This document shows, one piece after another, positions 1 through 5,064 of a stretch of 5,270 nt of DNA. Under the pieces are notes generated by a model. The model worked only from the letters and a program-made list of their open reading frames with translations. It made no database searches and was not told the origin of the DNA. Every line of letters begins with the position of its first letter. The first letter of the stretch is position 1. This DNA comes from Spirochaetes bacterium ADurb.Bin110 (GTDB taxonomy: Bacteria > Spirochaetota > Spirochaetia > Treponematales > Rectinemataceae), in assembly GCA_002070755.1 (NCBI GenBank), contig MWDY01000282.1, positions 1-5,270 on the forward strand. Reading direction: 5' to 3'. Made by a program: the position numbers and the translations under genes.

Positions 1-334
1 AGCCTTTGGCTTGAGTAGTCGTACTCAACATCTCTCCCCAGTGCGCCGTAGATGGATCGCTCCCAGTATCGAATACTACGACAGTTCCAGACTCCACAAA
101 ACTATAAGCCCGCATAGCCAGTTCCAGGTACTCCAATTTGTCGATGACAGTAGGCGTACCTTTTACCGTAAGCACAGGGCCGGCGAGCCTCATTCCGTTT
201 TCGATAGCCTGAATAGCAGGAGGCAAAACCTGATGAAAAAGCCCTTTCTGGTCGAGAATGTCGCTGATAGCGGGTGTGTGAACTCTCTTGTAGCGCTCGA
301 TCATCTCAGTTTGCCCAATTTCTTCTTGAGTCAT
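1..334 (-). CDS. RraA-like / HMG-aldolase-family protein, N-terminal part (runs off left edge)
   Basis: This is the N-terminal 111 residues of a protein that continues beyond the left edge. The translation begins MTQEEIGQTEMIERYK. It shows TPAISDILDQKGL (residues 20-32), a glycine/valine-rich core AGPVLTVKGTPTV (51-63), a strand VVVFDTG (85-91) and HWGEMLSTTTQAKG (98-111). These match the RraA-like fold, where TP-x-SDxLD near the N-terminus and a WGE-(L/M)-x-(T/S)-x-A-x-x-x-G helix before the active site are typical. The family includes 4-hydroxy-4-methyl-2-oxoglutarate aldolases (metal-dependent pyruvate aldolases) and the RNase E inhibitor RraA. Proteins are usually around 200-230 residues, so about half is visible. 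The later G-x-x-x-D-G-x-x-R-D segment lies outside the window. The ATG at 334 follows an AAGGAGG five bases upstream. It is the last visible gene of the minus-strand operon, 109 bases after the hydrolase. An aldolase role is inferred from the catabolic neighbours. The family is likely; the exact reaction is unknown. Confidence 0.82.
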   Translation of the reverse strand, partial: MTQEEIGQTEMIERYKRVHTPAISDILDQKGLFHQVLPPAIQAIENGMRLAGPVLTVKGTPTVIDKLEYLELAMRAYSFVESGTVVVFDTGSDPSTAHWGEMLSTTTQAKG

Positions 335-339
335 GATAT

Positions 340-346
340 CCTCCTT
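340..346 (-). promoter_or_regulatory. Ribosome binding site of the RraA-like gene
   Basis: The minus strand reads AAGGAGG, followed by ATATC and the ATG at 334. A seven-base match to anti-Shine-Dalgarno at five-base spacing fixes the start codon and shows the gene is initiated independently of the hydrolase upstream. Confidence 0.85.
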
Positions 347-385
347 CAATCTTCTTAGATTTGATCGCTTGATATTGCTTATATA

Positions 386-407
386 GCGCCGGCTCTGCGG
401 TCGGCGC
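386..407 (-). other. GC-rich hairpin in the gap between the hydrolase and RraA-like genes
   Basis: GCGCCG (386-391) and CGGCGC (402-407) form a perfect 6-bp GC stem around a 10-base loop. In the minus-strand RNA it extends by one G:U and one A:U pair. No run of U follows, so it is not a textbook intrinsic terminator. The 7-base direct repeat ATATTGC occurs on both sides (372-378 and 410-416). It may be an mRNA stability or processing hairpin that sets different levels of the two gene products, or a leaky terminator. This function is inference. Confidence 0.45.
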
Positions 408-443
408 CAATATTGCATATTTCGACGAGGTAACCAGCAATCA

Positions 444-1286
444 TCATTCTTCAAATAACTTGCATTCCTCTCCGGGCCCAAGGATACAGATACCGAGCCC
501 TTCCGACTCGAGCTCTGCTCTCCAAGCTTTGAGCGCCGCGCTTACTTCGATTTGGTTATCGCGCCTAATGCGGATTCCGCGAGAGCGATTCAGCCATTTG
601 CCTGCGCAGTGGAGATGAACTGGCACAGTCCAGCGGGGCCGAATAGCGCGCACAAGGGCCGCTGCTTCTGGTAGGGACATGCCATCATCGCCAAGCAACG
701 GATAATGTGCGCAAGCCGCTTGGACTAGCGCAACGTCCGGTTGAGCGCTTTTTAGAGCGCATTCGAGCTCTGGTGTATAGCGCGTATCACCACTGAAAAA
801 GACTGTTTTGGATCCTCTGATCAGGTAGGCAAGAGCATCGGATGCAAGAGGATGGTCAGCCTTCAGTGCTTCGATCGATACTTGGCTTGATACATCGATT
901 GACCTATCAGCTGATCCATCGATTGATCCATCTCCTGATCTTTTATTTAGTCTATGGACTACACCAGGCTCGAGTTCGACAACTGATTTCGCGCCTAGCT
1001 TCTTTGCCCGATCAGCCACGGAGCGAGGACCGAGGATAGCGACATTCTGATCTCTCGCTGCTTCCAGGGAAATATCATCGCAATGGTCAATGTGGTTGTG
1101 AGAGACTAGGAGAAGGTCGACATGGCCCAGTTCCCCGATATTTGCAGCTGGTGGAACGATGCGCGGAGCAAGTATGCGCTCCTTAAGCCCTCGCGGCCCA
1201 AACCAAGGATCTGTAAGGATAGTGAAGCCATCCATTTCAATGAGGACTGTCATGTGCCCGATCAGCCGGAGTTGAACGCCGGCCAT
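444..1286 (-). CDS. UlaG-like metallo-beta-lactamase-fold metal-dependent hydrolase
   Basis: This is a 280-residue MBL-fold hydrolase of the UlaG-like type (the group of L-ascorbate-6-phosphate lactonase and related proteins). The N-terminal strands read LRLIGHMTVLIEMDGFTILTDPWFG (split: LRLIGHMTVLIEMDG at 6-20, then FTILTDPWFG at 21-30), typical of the group. The metal motif HxHxDH is SHNHIDH, with H63, H65, D67 and H68. H145 in ADHPL, D167 in FFSGDTRY and H224/H226 in VPVHLH supply the remaining expected ligands, so the active site looks complete. No signal peptide is visible, so it is cytoplasmic. The ATG at 1286 is supported by GGGAGGTG four bases upstream. Residues 118-133 form a low-complexity loop of four 4-residue units (GDGS, IDGS, ADRS, IDVS) encoded by a 12-bp tandem repeat; this is not a usual family feature. 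It lies 71 bases downstream of the AraC gene in the operon. Lactone or phosphoester hydrolysis is plausible; the substrate is unknown. Confidence 0.9.
   Translation of the reverse strand: MAGVQLRLIGHMTVLIEMDGFTILTDPWFGPRGLKERILAPRIVPPAANIGELGHVDLLLVSHNHIDHCDDISLEAARDQNVAILGPRSVADRAKKLGAKSVVELEPGVVHRLNKRSGDGSIDGSADRSIDVSSQVSIEALKADHPLASDALAYLIRGSKTVFFSGDTRYTPELECALKSAQPDVALVQAACAHYPLLGDDGMSLPEAAALVRAIRPRWTVPVHLHCAGKWLNRSRGIRIRRDNQIEVSAALKAWRAELESEGLGICILGPGEECKLFEE
888..935 (-). repeat. Four-unit 12-bp tandem repeat inside the hydrolase gene
   Basis: On the plus strand four consecutive 12-base units read TGATACATCGAT, TGACCTATCAGC, TGATCCATCGAT and TGATCCATCTCC. On the coding strand each unit is NNN-GAT-NNN-TCA, giving the residues GDGS, IDGS, ADRS and IDVS (residues 118-133). 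The length is a multiple of three, so copy-number change would keep the frame. It lies between the strand after the HxHxDH region and the third metal ligand (H145), in what should be a surface loop. Confidence 0.75.
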
Positions 1287-1290
1287 AGCT

Positions 1291-1298
1291 CACCTCCC
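1291..1298 (-). promoter_or_regulatory. Ribosome binding site of the MBL-fold hydrolase
   Basis: The minus strand reads GGGAGGTG, then AGCT and the ATG at 1286. The GGAGG core is six bases from the start codon, which supports this ATG as the true start. Confidence 0.85.
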
Positions 1299-1321
1299 GA
1301 GACCTCTTTTGGGCATTCAAA

Positions 1322-1332
1322 GCCTATTAGGC
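1322..1332. repeat. Small palindrome in the AraC-hydrolase gap
   Basis: GCCTA-T-TAGGC is a perfect inverted repeat of 5 bp per arm in the 71-base gap between the regulator stop and the hydrolase start. On the minus strand it overlaps a weak promoter-like pair (TTGTGC, 17 bases, TAATAG), each hexamer matching consensus at only about three of six positions. It could be a small operator or chance. Confidence 0.25.
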
Positions 1333-1357
1333 CAGTAAAAAGTCTAGCACAACCTTC

Positions 1358-2191
1358 TTAGAGTCGCTTGAACGAACTTGCTACACTGGTACTTTTAAAG
1401 ACTTCGACCAGGCTAAGGCCAAACATCTTCCTAAAAGTTCTACTGAGGTGAGCAGAATCCGAGAATCCTGCTGCATAGGCAGCATCTGTGAAGGAAGCGC
1501 CATCGACAATCTCGTCGATAGCATCTAGAAGGCGAAGCCAAAGAGCATATCGCCTTGGAGGCACACCAACTTGGTGAGTAAAAAGGTGTATGAGCCTGCT
1601 CTCCGAGAGGCCTACTTGTCTAGCTACGACCTCTATTTTGACCTTCTTATCCGGAGATTCCTTGAGGAGAGCAATTACTTTCTTGATTCTGGGATCGAGT
1701 TCCACAGTTTCTTGACTATAAGGCCCAAGCAAGAGACCCAATATCGACTTAGATACGCATTCAGCCTTGGATATCGAGGTACTTCCCTCTTTGAGCTCCA
1801 TGAGTTCAACCTTGGTCGGTATAAGGAATAATTCGGGGAGGAGGCAGAGCCCATGAGAACCAATGTATTTGCTGCAAAGGTACCTGGCTGCCTCCGATTC
1901 TCCATCGAGATAGAGGACGGCATAGTTCCCCTCATCGCTTGCGAAGCGATGAGCTTCGTCGGGAGCAATGATGGCGATCTCGACCTCTCTGAATTCTCCA
2001 CGATGCTCGATCTTGAAAGAATGATCCAGGGATATGAAAATTTTGAGGAGATGATGACTATGTGGCTTTACATCTGCTTCGATTCTGTCGCCTAGGAAGA
2101 GAGCAAACCCTTCGAATAAATAGAGTGACGAGCGAGTGCGCTGCCCTTGGTGTATCTCCTCGGAACCTGAGGTTCCATAGAAAGCTTGCAT
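1358..2191 (-). CDS. AraC-family transcriptional regulator
   Basis: This DNA-binding regulator has 277 residues from the ATG at 2191, or 278 if the GTG at 2194 is used (residue numbers here count the GTG). The N-terminal half looks like the cupin-type sensing domain of AraC proteins: PHSHHLLKIFISLDHSF (44-60), with a histidine cluster, and IIAPDEAHRF (75-84). The C-terminal ~100 residues form the double helix-turn-helix domain. The first HTH is about 186-210 (VVARQVGLSESRLIHLF) and the second about 234-260 (FTDAAYAAGFSDSAHLSRTF, then RKMFG), the most conserved part of the family. The start overlaps the transporter stop (GTGATG), so it is probably translated by termination-reinitiation; no strong Shine-Dalgarno is visible. 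Its place between transporter and enzymes suggests a local activator that responds to the imported compound and controls the promoter near 3500. That role is inferred; the family is clear. Confidence 0.93.
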   Translation of the reverse strand: MQAFYGTSGSEEIHQGQRTRSSLYLFEGFALFLGDRIEADVKPHSHHLLKIFISLDHSFKIEHRGEFREVEIAIIAPDEAHRFASDEGNYAVLYLDGESEAARYLCSKYIGSHGLCLLPELFLIPTKVELMELKEGSTSISKAECVSKSILGLLLGPYSQETVELDPRIKKVIALLKESPDKKVKIEVVARQVGLSESRLIHLFTHQVGVPPRRYALWLRLLDAIDEIVDGASFTDAAYAAGFSDSAHLSRTFRKMFGLSLVEVFKSTSVASSFKRL

Positions 2192-3444
2192 CACGTTGTC
2201 ACTGTGGCTTGAGCCTTTTTAGGCTCGATGGACTGAAGAACGACCATAGCCGCGATCATACAAATGCCTGTGAGCACGAAGACAGCTCGGTAGGTCCCAA
2301 AGAAATCAGCGAGAGCCCCCGCTAGAGTTGATGAGACTAATGCACCTATTGAGGCAAAGAAGGTGTTTAGACCCCAAAATTCGCCCACATTTTCGTTGGG
2401 GACGAGCTCCGAGAGCAGAGGATACGAGAGGACAGTGTGGGCTGTATTTCCTATTCCGATAATGATGATGAGCGGGATGAGAACTGGCAGAGTATATGCA
2501 AAGAGACCAGCTGCAAGCGCGCCCAAGCCAAAGAGACCAAGGCCTATTGAGAGAATGAGTTTTCTGCTGGTTTTATCTGCAATTATCCCTACTGGTACTG
2601 CGAAGATTGCAGTCGAACCAAGAAGGATTGCCGCCAAAGCCTGTGCCAAGGCTGGAGAGACGCCTTCTATCTCTGTGCTGACAAAAAGTGTAAGAAAAGG
2701 CGTCGCAGCATTGACACCGAACCAGAGAAGGAATTGAACGACAAAGAATTTCTGGGCTTCTTTGTTTTTCGCAACGAGCTGCAAATGCTGCTTCAGACTG
2801 AGCTTCTCTCTTATCTGGATATTTTCACGCTTCTCATGAACACCAAAGACCGTGATTGCCGTAAATACCACTAGACCAGCAGCTACAAGCCAGAAAACGT
2901 AAGAAGGATTCCTCGACCAAAGGAATAGCCCACTCGCAAGCGCCAGCACGAGCTGACCCAGCACTTGGAGCAGGGTGGCAACGCTATTCACCGTAGAACG
3001 CTGATTCTCTGGGGCTATGTCCGAAATGAGAGCAGTGTAGGGATCAACGCCGACATTGAAAAGAAAAGTGAGTATGAGCTGCACAGCGATGAGAACGCCA
3101 AATGGCGGCCGCGCTGCACACCATAGAAGAAGCACAGCCACTAGAGGCATGCTGAATGCGAAGAAGGGCTTCCTTCGGCCCATTTTTGTCCATGTTCTAT
3201 CGCTCCACGCCCCCACAAAAGGTTGGACAATTGCACTCATGAATGAACGGGTGTTCGCAAGAAGGCCAATGAGAGCGTCGCTCGAAGTGTAGGTTCTATA
3301 AAAGAGAGGAAGGCTGAAATTGTTGAAAGCATAGAATAAGCCCATACCCACGCTGGCTGCTCCATAGGCGAACATACCTCCGACTTTAAGCCGCTCAGGC
3401 GTTCCTCCTTGAGCTTTGCCTTTTTGCTCGGTATCCTCCTTCAT
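2191..3444 (-). CDS. MFS transporter, probably a sugar or small organic solute importer
   Basis: This is a 417-residue inner-membrane carrier with about twelve hydrophobic segments. A basic and acidic cytoplasmic N-terminus (1-20) is followed by the first helix near 21-45. The loop between helices 2 and 3 carries the MFS signature as GAWSDRTWTKMGRRKPF (78-94). DPYTALISDIAPENQRS (134-150) follows helix 4. A charged central loop (202-232) separates the two halves, and the second half repeats the signature as GIIADKTSRK (286-295). The SDRTW-x-x-x-GRRKPF and D-P-Y-x-A-L-x-x-D-x-x-P pattern resembles GPH/SLC45-like sugar carriers in the MFS, but this does not fix the substrate. The start at 3444 has GAGGAGGT five to six bases upstream and a sigma70-like promoter before it. 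It is the first gene of the operon and its TGA overlaps the AraC start. No truncation is seen. Confidence 0.92.
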   Translation of the reverse strand: MKEDTEQKGKAQGGTPERLKVGGMFAYGAASVGMGLFYAFNNFSLPLFYRTYTSSDALIGLLANTRSFMSAIVQPFVGAWSDRTWTKMGRRKPFFAFSMPLVAVLLLWCAARPPFGVLIAVQLILTFLFNVGVDPYTALISDIAPENQRSTVNSVATLLQVLGQLVLALASGLFLWSRNPSYVFWLVAAGLVVFTAITVFGVHEKRENIQIREKLSLKQHLQLVAKNKEAQKFFVVQFLLWFGVNAATPFLTLFVSTEIEGVSPALAQALAAILLGSTAIFAVPVGIIADKTSRKLILSIGLGLFGLGALAAGLFAYTLPVLIPLIIIIGIGNTAHTVLSYPLLSELVPNENVGEFWGLNTFFASIGALVSSTLAGALADFFGTYRAVFVLTGICMIAAMVVLQSIEPKKAQATVTT

Positions 3445-3448
3445 ATCT

Positions 3449-3456
3449 ACCTCCTC
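3449..3456 (-). promoter_or_regulatory. Ribosome binding site of the MFS transporter
   Basis: The minus strand reads GAGGAGGT, then AGAT-type spacing to the ATG at 3444. The GGAGG core is five bases from the start codon, supporting the chosen start. Confidence 0.85.
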
Positions 3457-3493
3457 ATATCATCTCCCGTGCCCCTTAGCTCATTCTATCTTG

Positions 3494-3522
3494 AGTTTAT
3501 TGCGTGACATGGCAAGCGTCAA
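3494..3522 (-). promoter_or_regulatory. Sigma70-like promoter of the MFS-AraC-MBL-RraA operon
   Basis: On the minus strand TTGACG (3517-3522; five of six to consensus) is separated by exactly 17 bases from TAAACT (3494-3499; four of six). Transcription would begin near 3487, leaving a leader of about 43 bases before the transporter ATG. A weaker -10-like TAGAAT lies just downstream but lacks a matching -35. The imperfect -10 and the palindrome directly upstream fit an activator-dependent promoter. Confidence 0.6.
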
Positions 3523-3866
3523 ATCCATTTTGCTCGAGATATCGCGAGAGCGACTAATTATATAAAAAATTATAATCTGATTCGATGTGGGCGGCTTGAA
3601 CGAATCTGCTATTATGCCAAAAATGTCAGTTGGATCTCTAGAATTGAAGGCAAATTCGTCTAAAAATGTTTTTATCGCTGCCCAAATGATTTCTGATAAT
3701 CTTTGGTTTTTCTAATAAGCATCCTCAATCACAGATAAAAACTATTTCTTGTGATGAACCATAGCTTAACTATCGGGCAATTTCGGATTATCTGCTTTGA
3801 AAAAGTGAGCGTGATAGATAAAAAAACCATTGAAGACTTTTAGACGATTTTTTTAAGAATTTATAT
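3523..3866. other. AT-rich intergenic region without a supportable gene
   Basis: Apart from the palindrome at 3533-3548, this stretch holds an AT-only inverted repeat ATTATA-8-TATAAT (3557-3576). It also holds a weak stem ATCACA...TGTGAT with a 15-base loop in the neighbourhood of 3729-3756, and several A or T runs. The longest plus-strand reading frame from an ATG is about 33 codons (3614-3715) with no Shine-Dalgarno. I see no RNA gene, terminator with a T-tract or insertion-sequence end. Confidence 0.5.
3533..3548. promoter_or_regulatory. 16-bp near-perfect palindrome upstream of the operon -35, candidate operator
   Basis: CTCGAGATATCGCGAG equals its own reverse complement at 14 of 16 positions, centred on GATATC. 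Its centre is about 53 bases upstream of the predicted start of the operon transcript and its edge is 10 bases from the -35. That is a usual place for an activator site. AraC proteins more often bind direct repeats, so the binding protein could be the operon's own regulator or another factor. Confidence 0.45.
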
Positions 3867-3895
3867 TTGACTAAATGCGACGGATCAAAAATAAT
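3867..3895 (+). promoter_or_regulatory. Sigma70-like promoter of the lipoprotein gene
   Basis: TTGACT (3867-3872, five of six) is 17 bases from AATAAT (3890-3895, five of six). The predicted start near 3902 leaves a leader of about 118 bases. It has the same two hexamers as the promoter-like pair at 4768-4795. Confidence 0.6.
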
Positions 3896-3914
3896 AGTAT
3901 CGTTGGCGAGTCAG

Positions 3915-3945
3915 TTGATTATATAGTATTAATGCCTGTTCTAAT
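3915..3945 (+). promoter_or_regulatory. Possible second, extended -10 promoter of the lipoprotein gene
   Basis: TCTAAT (3940-3945, five of six) is preceded by TG one base upstream, giving the extended -10 form TGnTCTAAT. A weak -35 TTGATT (3915-3920) sits at a long 19-base spacing. If used, the leader would be about 68 bases. It is weaker than the upstream promoter. Confidence 0.35.
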
Positions 3946-4003
3946 CGTGAGCTAATGCTCTTTTGTCATATTCGATCATGTGATGGCAATTTGATACGAG
4001 CTT

Positions 4004-4013
4004 AAGGAGGTGA
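4004..4013 (+). promoter_or_regulatory. Near-perfect Shine-Dalgarno of the lipoprotein gene
   Basis: AAGGAGGTGA is complementary over ten bases to the 3' end of 16S rRNA. GGAGG ends nine bases before the ATG at 4020. The next in-frame ATG at 4032 would be too far away, so the start at 4020 is well supported. Confidence 0.85.
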
Positions 4014-4019
4014 TAGCAT

Positions 4020-4691
4020 ATGCGATGGCTTATGCCAATCTCTTTAATTGTATTGGCCTTGCTGATGAGTTGCAATACAGCAAAGGATGATTTCACAATA
4101 AGCGGTTTAGGGGTGAATTTTGCCCCATACGATCCGAATACTGGCAGAGCCGGTGACTTTATTTTTACCAAGTCGCCATACCCATACAAAGTCTTTTGGG
4201 AATTTGGTGTACAAGTGAATTCGCCCGATGGAGTCAAGGAATTGCCAACCTTTGAATACCTTGTCGACCCGAATGCTAATGTCATGGCTATAACCGAGGG
4301 CAAAGTTGTATGGATGCAATATCAAGAGGAGAGTCATGACTGGGAAATAGGTATGTACTCTAAACATGATCCAGAGATTTACATTGCTTACGATCACATC
4401 AACTCACCTACCATAATGAAGGGTGAAAAAGTTGTTAGCGGTCAGATATTAGGAAAACCGGGCAATTGGGATCCTCCTTACGGTCGCTTCGAGATAATGC
4501 TCAACAAGGATGTAACAGGCTTATCATATTGTCCCTTTGTCTTTTTTGATCCAGCACTGAAGATGGAATATGAGCAGAAGGTATCTCAGCTGATGAGTGA
4601 TTGGGAAACCTACAAATGCGACGAAGATATCTATGATGAGGCCAGCCAATTCTGTCCTGGTTGTCGCTATGAAACTATGAAGACATATTAA
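4020..4691 (+). CDS. Lipoprotein with a degenerate M23/LytM-like domain and C-terminal CxxC
   Basis: This is a 223-residue secreted protein. A short charged start and hydrophobic stretch (MRWLMPISLIVLALLMSC) end in a lipobox L15-M16-S17-C18, so the mature protein would be lipidated at C18. Residue 19 is Asn, so there is no Asp retention signal. Residues 78-160 resemble the core of M23 peptidases: VDPNANVMAITEGKV (82-96, like D-x-x-x-x-x-V-x-A-x-x-x-G-x-V), YIAYDHIN (121-128, like Y-x-H), KGEKVVSGQILGKPGN (134-149) and YGRFEIML (154-161, at the place of HLHFE). Asp83 and His126 are kept. The first-motif His is Glu79, and the HxH pair is Tyr154 and Arg156, so zinc catalysis is not expected. The tail (170-223) has four cysteines (171, 200, 212, 215), including FCPGC. 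It may be a binding or structural envelope protein. The fold assignment is moderate; the function is unknown. Confidence 0.82.
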   Translation: MRWLMPISLIVLALLMSCNTAKDDFTISGLGVNFAPYDPNTGRAGDFIFTKSPYPYKVFWEFGVQVNSPDGVKELPTFEYLVDPNANVMAITEGKVVWMQYQEESHDWEIGMYSKHDPEIYIAYDHINSPTIMKGEKVVSGQILGKPGNWDPPYGRFEIMLNKDVTGLSYCPFVFFDPALKMEYEQKVSQLMSDWETYKCDEDIYDEASQFCPGCRYETMKTY

Positions 4692-4767
4692 GAGGTTAGA
4701 ATTTAGCTTTCTAGAATAGGGAATATGGATGTAGCGATTTAAGCATACTGCTGCTTATTCGATTATT
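4692..4767 (+). other. Region after the lipoprotein gene with a weak hairpin
   Basis: TAAGCA (4740-4745) and TGCTTA (4752-4757) form a 6-bp stem with a 6-base loop, followed by a U-rich but interrupted stretch ending in TTATTTT (4764-4769 region). It could be a weak terminator for the lipoprotein transcript, about 50 bases after its stop. The stem is AT-rich, so the call is tentative. Confidence 0.3.
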
Positions 4768-4795
4768 TTGACTAGCGGCTAGCCAATCCAATAAT
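4768..4795 (+). promoter_or_regulatory. Sigma70-like promoter in front of the decayed DUF2779-like gene
   Basis: TTGACT (4768-4773) and AATAAT (4790-4795) are 16 bases apart, each five of six to consensus. The start would be near 4802, about 80-100 bases before the ATG codons at 4882 and 4900. A perfect 11-base palindrome CTAGC-G-GCTAG (4772-4782) overlaps the -35 and spacer. An inverted repeat CCAATC...GATTGG (4783-4807) spans the -10. Either could be an operator. Confidence 0.45.
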
Positions 4796-4881
4796 TACTT
4801 TGATTGGAAGTACTTGTATTTCATATCTTCTTTTCATGCTGGACATATTAAATAGGACTCTAATTTATGGATTAATTAATC

Positions 4882-5064
4882 ATGAGAAAAGGGAATCGCA
4901 TGGGAAAGCATTTTAGCAAGTCAGATTTTCGTTTGGCTCTCGAATGTTAAACAGAGCTCTATTACGCATCCCGAAAGGGTGAATATGCAAAGCAAGGCTT
5001 CGACAATTCTTTTCTTGAAGCTCTTACGGATGGTGGATTTTAGGTCAGGGCTCTCGCAAGATTT
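4882..5064 (+). pseudogene. Remnant of a DUF2779-type protein N-terminus, interrupted by stop codons
   Basis: From the ATG at 4882 (or 4900, the better start) the frame reads MGKHFSKSDFRLALEC, stop (TAA 4948), TELYYASRKGEYAKQG and FDNSFLEALTDGGF, stop (TAG 5041), VRALARF. Reading through the stops gives a coherent sequence. From memory of the family, DUF2779 proteins begin with a segment like L-S/T-K-S-D-F-K-x-x-x-x-C-P-T-K-L-Y-Y followed by EFLxALAxGGFQVxxLA. The TAA falls where Pro is expected and the TAG where Gln is expected, a single C-to-T step. After about 5064 the resemblance fades and more stops appear (5161 onward). Intact members are several hundred residues, so this is a decayed 5' fragment. 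The neighbouring genes use standard stops, so recoding is unlikely. The family name needs a homology search. Confidence 0.6.

Noticed and set aside
11..358. 115-codon plus-strand open frame
   Set aside because: It lies opposite the RraA-like gene, has no family resemblance, and the minus strand gives a recognisable protein with a strong Shine-Dalgarno.
3614..3715. 33-codon plus-strand frame (MPKMSVGSLELKANSS...)
   Set aside because: No Shine-Dalgarno or clear promoter and no known family; this length is expected by chance in AT-rich DNA.
3949..3964. GAGC-TAAT-GCTC hairpin followed by TTTT as a terminator or riboswitch part in the lipoprotein leader
   Set aside because: The stem is only 4 bp and the T-run is short; no known riboswitch core is visible around it.
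3941..4303. 120-codon minus-strand open frame over the lipoprotein start
   Set aside because: It overlaps a lipoprotein with a clear lipobox and near-perfect Shine-Dalgarno, and its own translation shows no recognisable features.
4682..4851. Direct repeat GACATATTAA at 4682-4691 and 4842-4851, possible insertion duplication
   Set aside because: A 10-base match at this spacing in AT-rich DNA is expected by chance, and the interval has no insertion-sequence features.
4948..5043. Stop codon reassignment or readthrough in the DUF2779-like frame
   Set aside because: The TAA falls where proline is expected and the TAG where glutamine is expected, so no single reassignment fits. Other genes use TAA and TGA as normal stops, and the frame breaks down further downstream.
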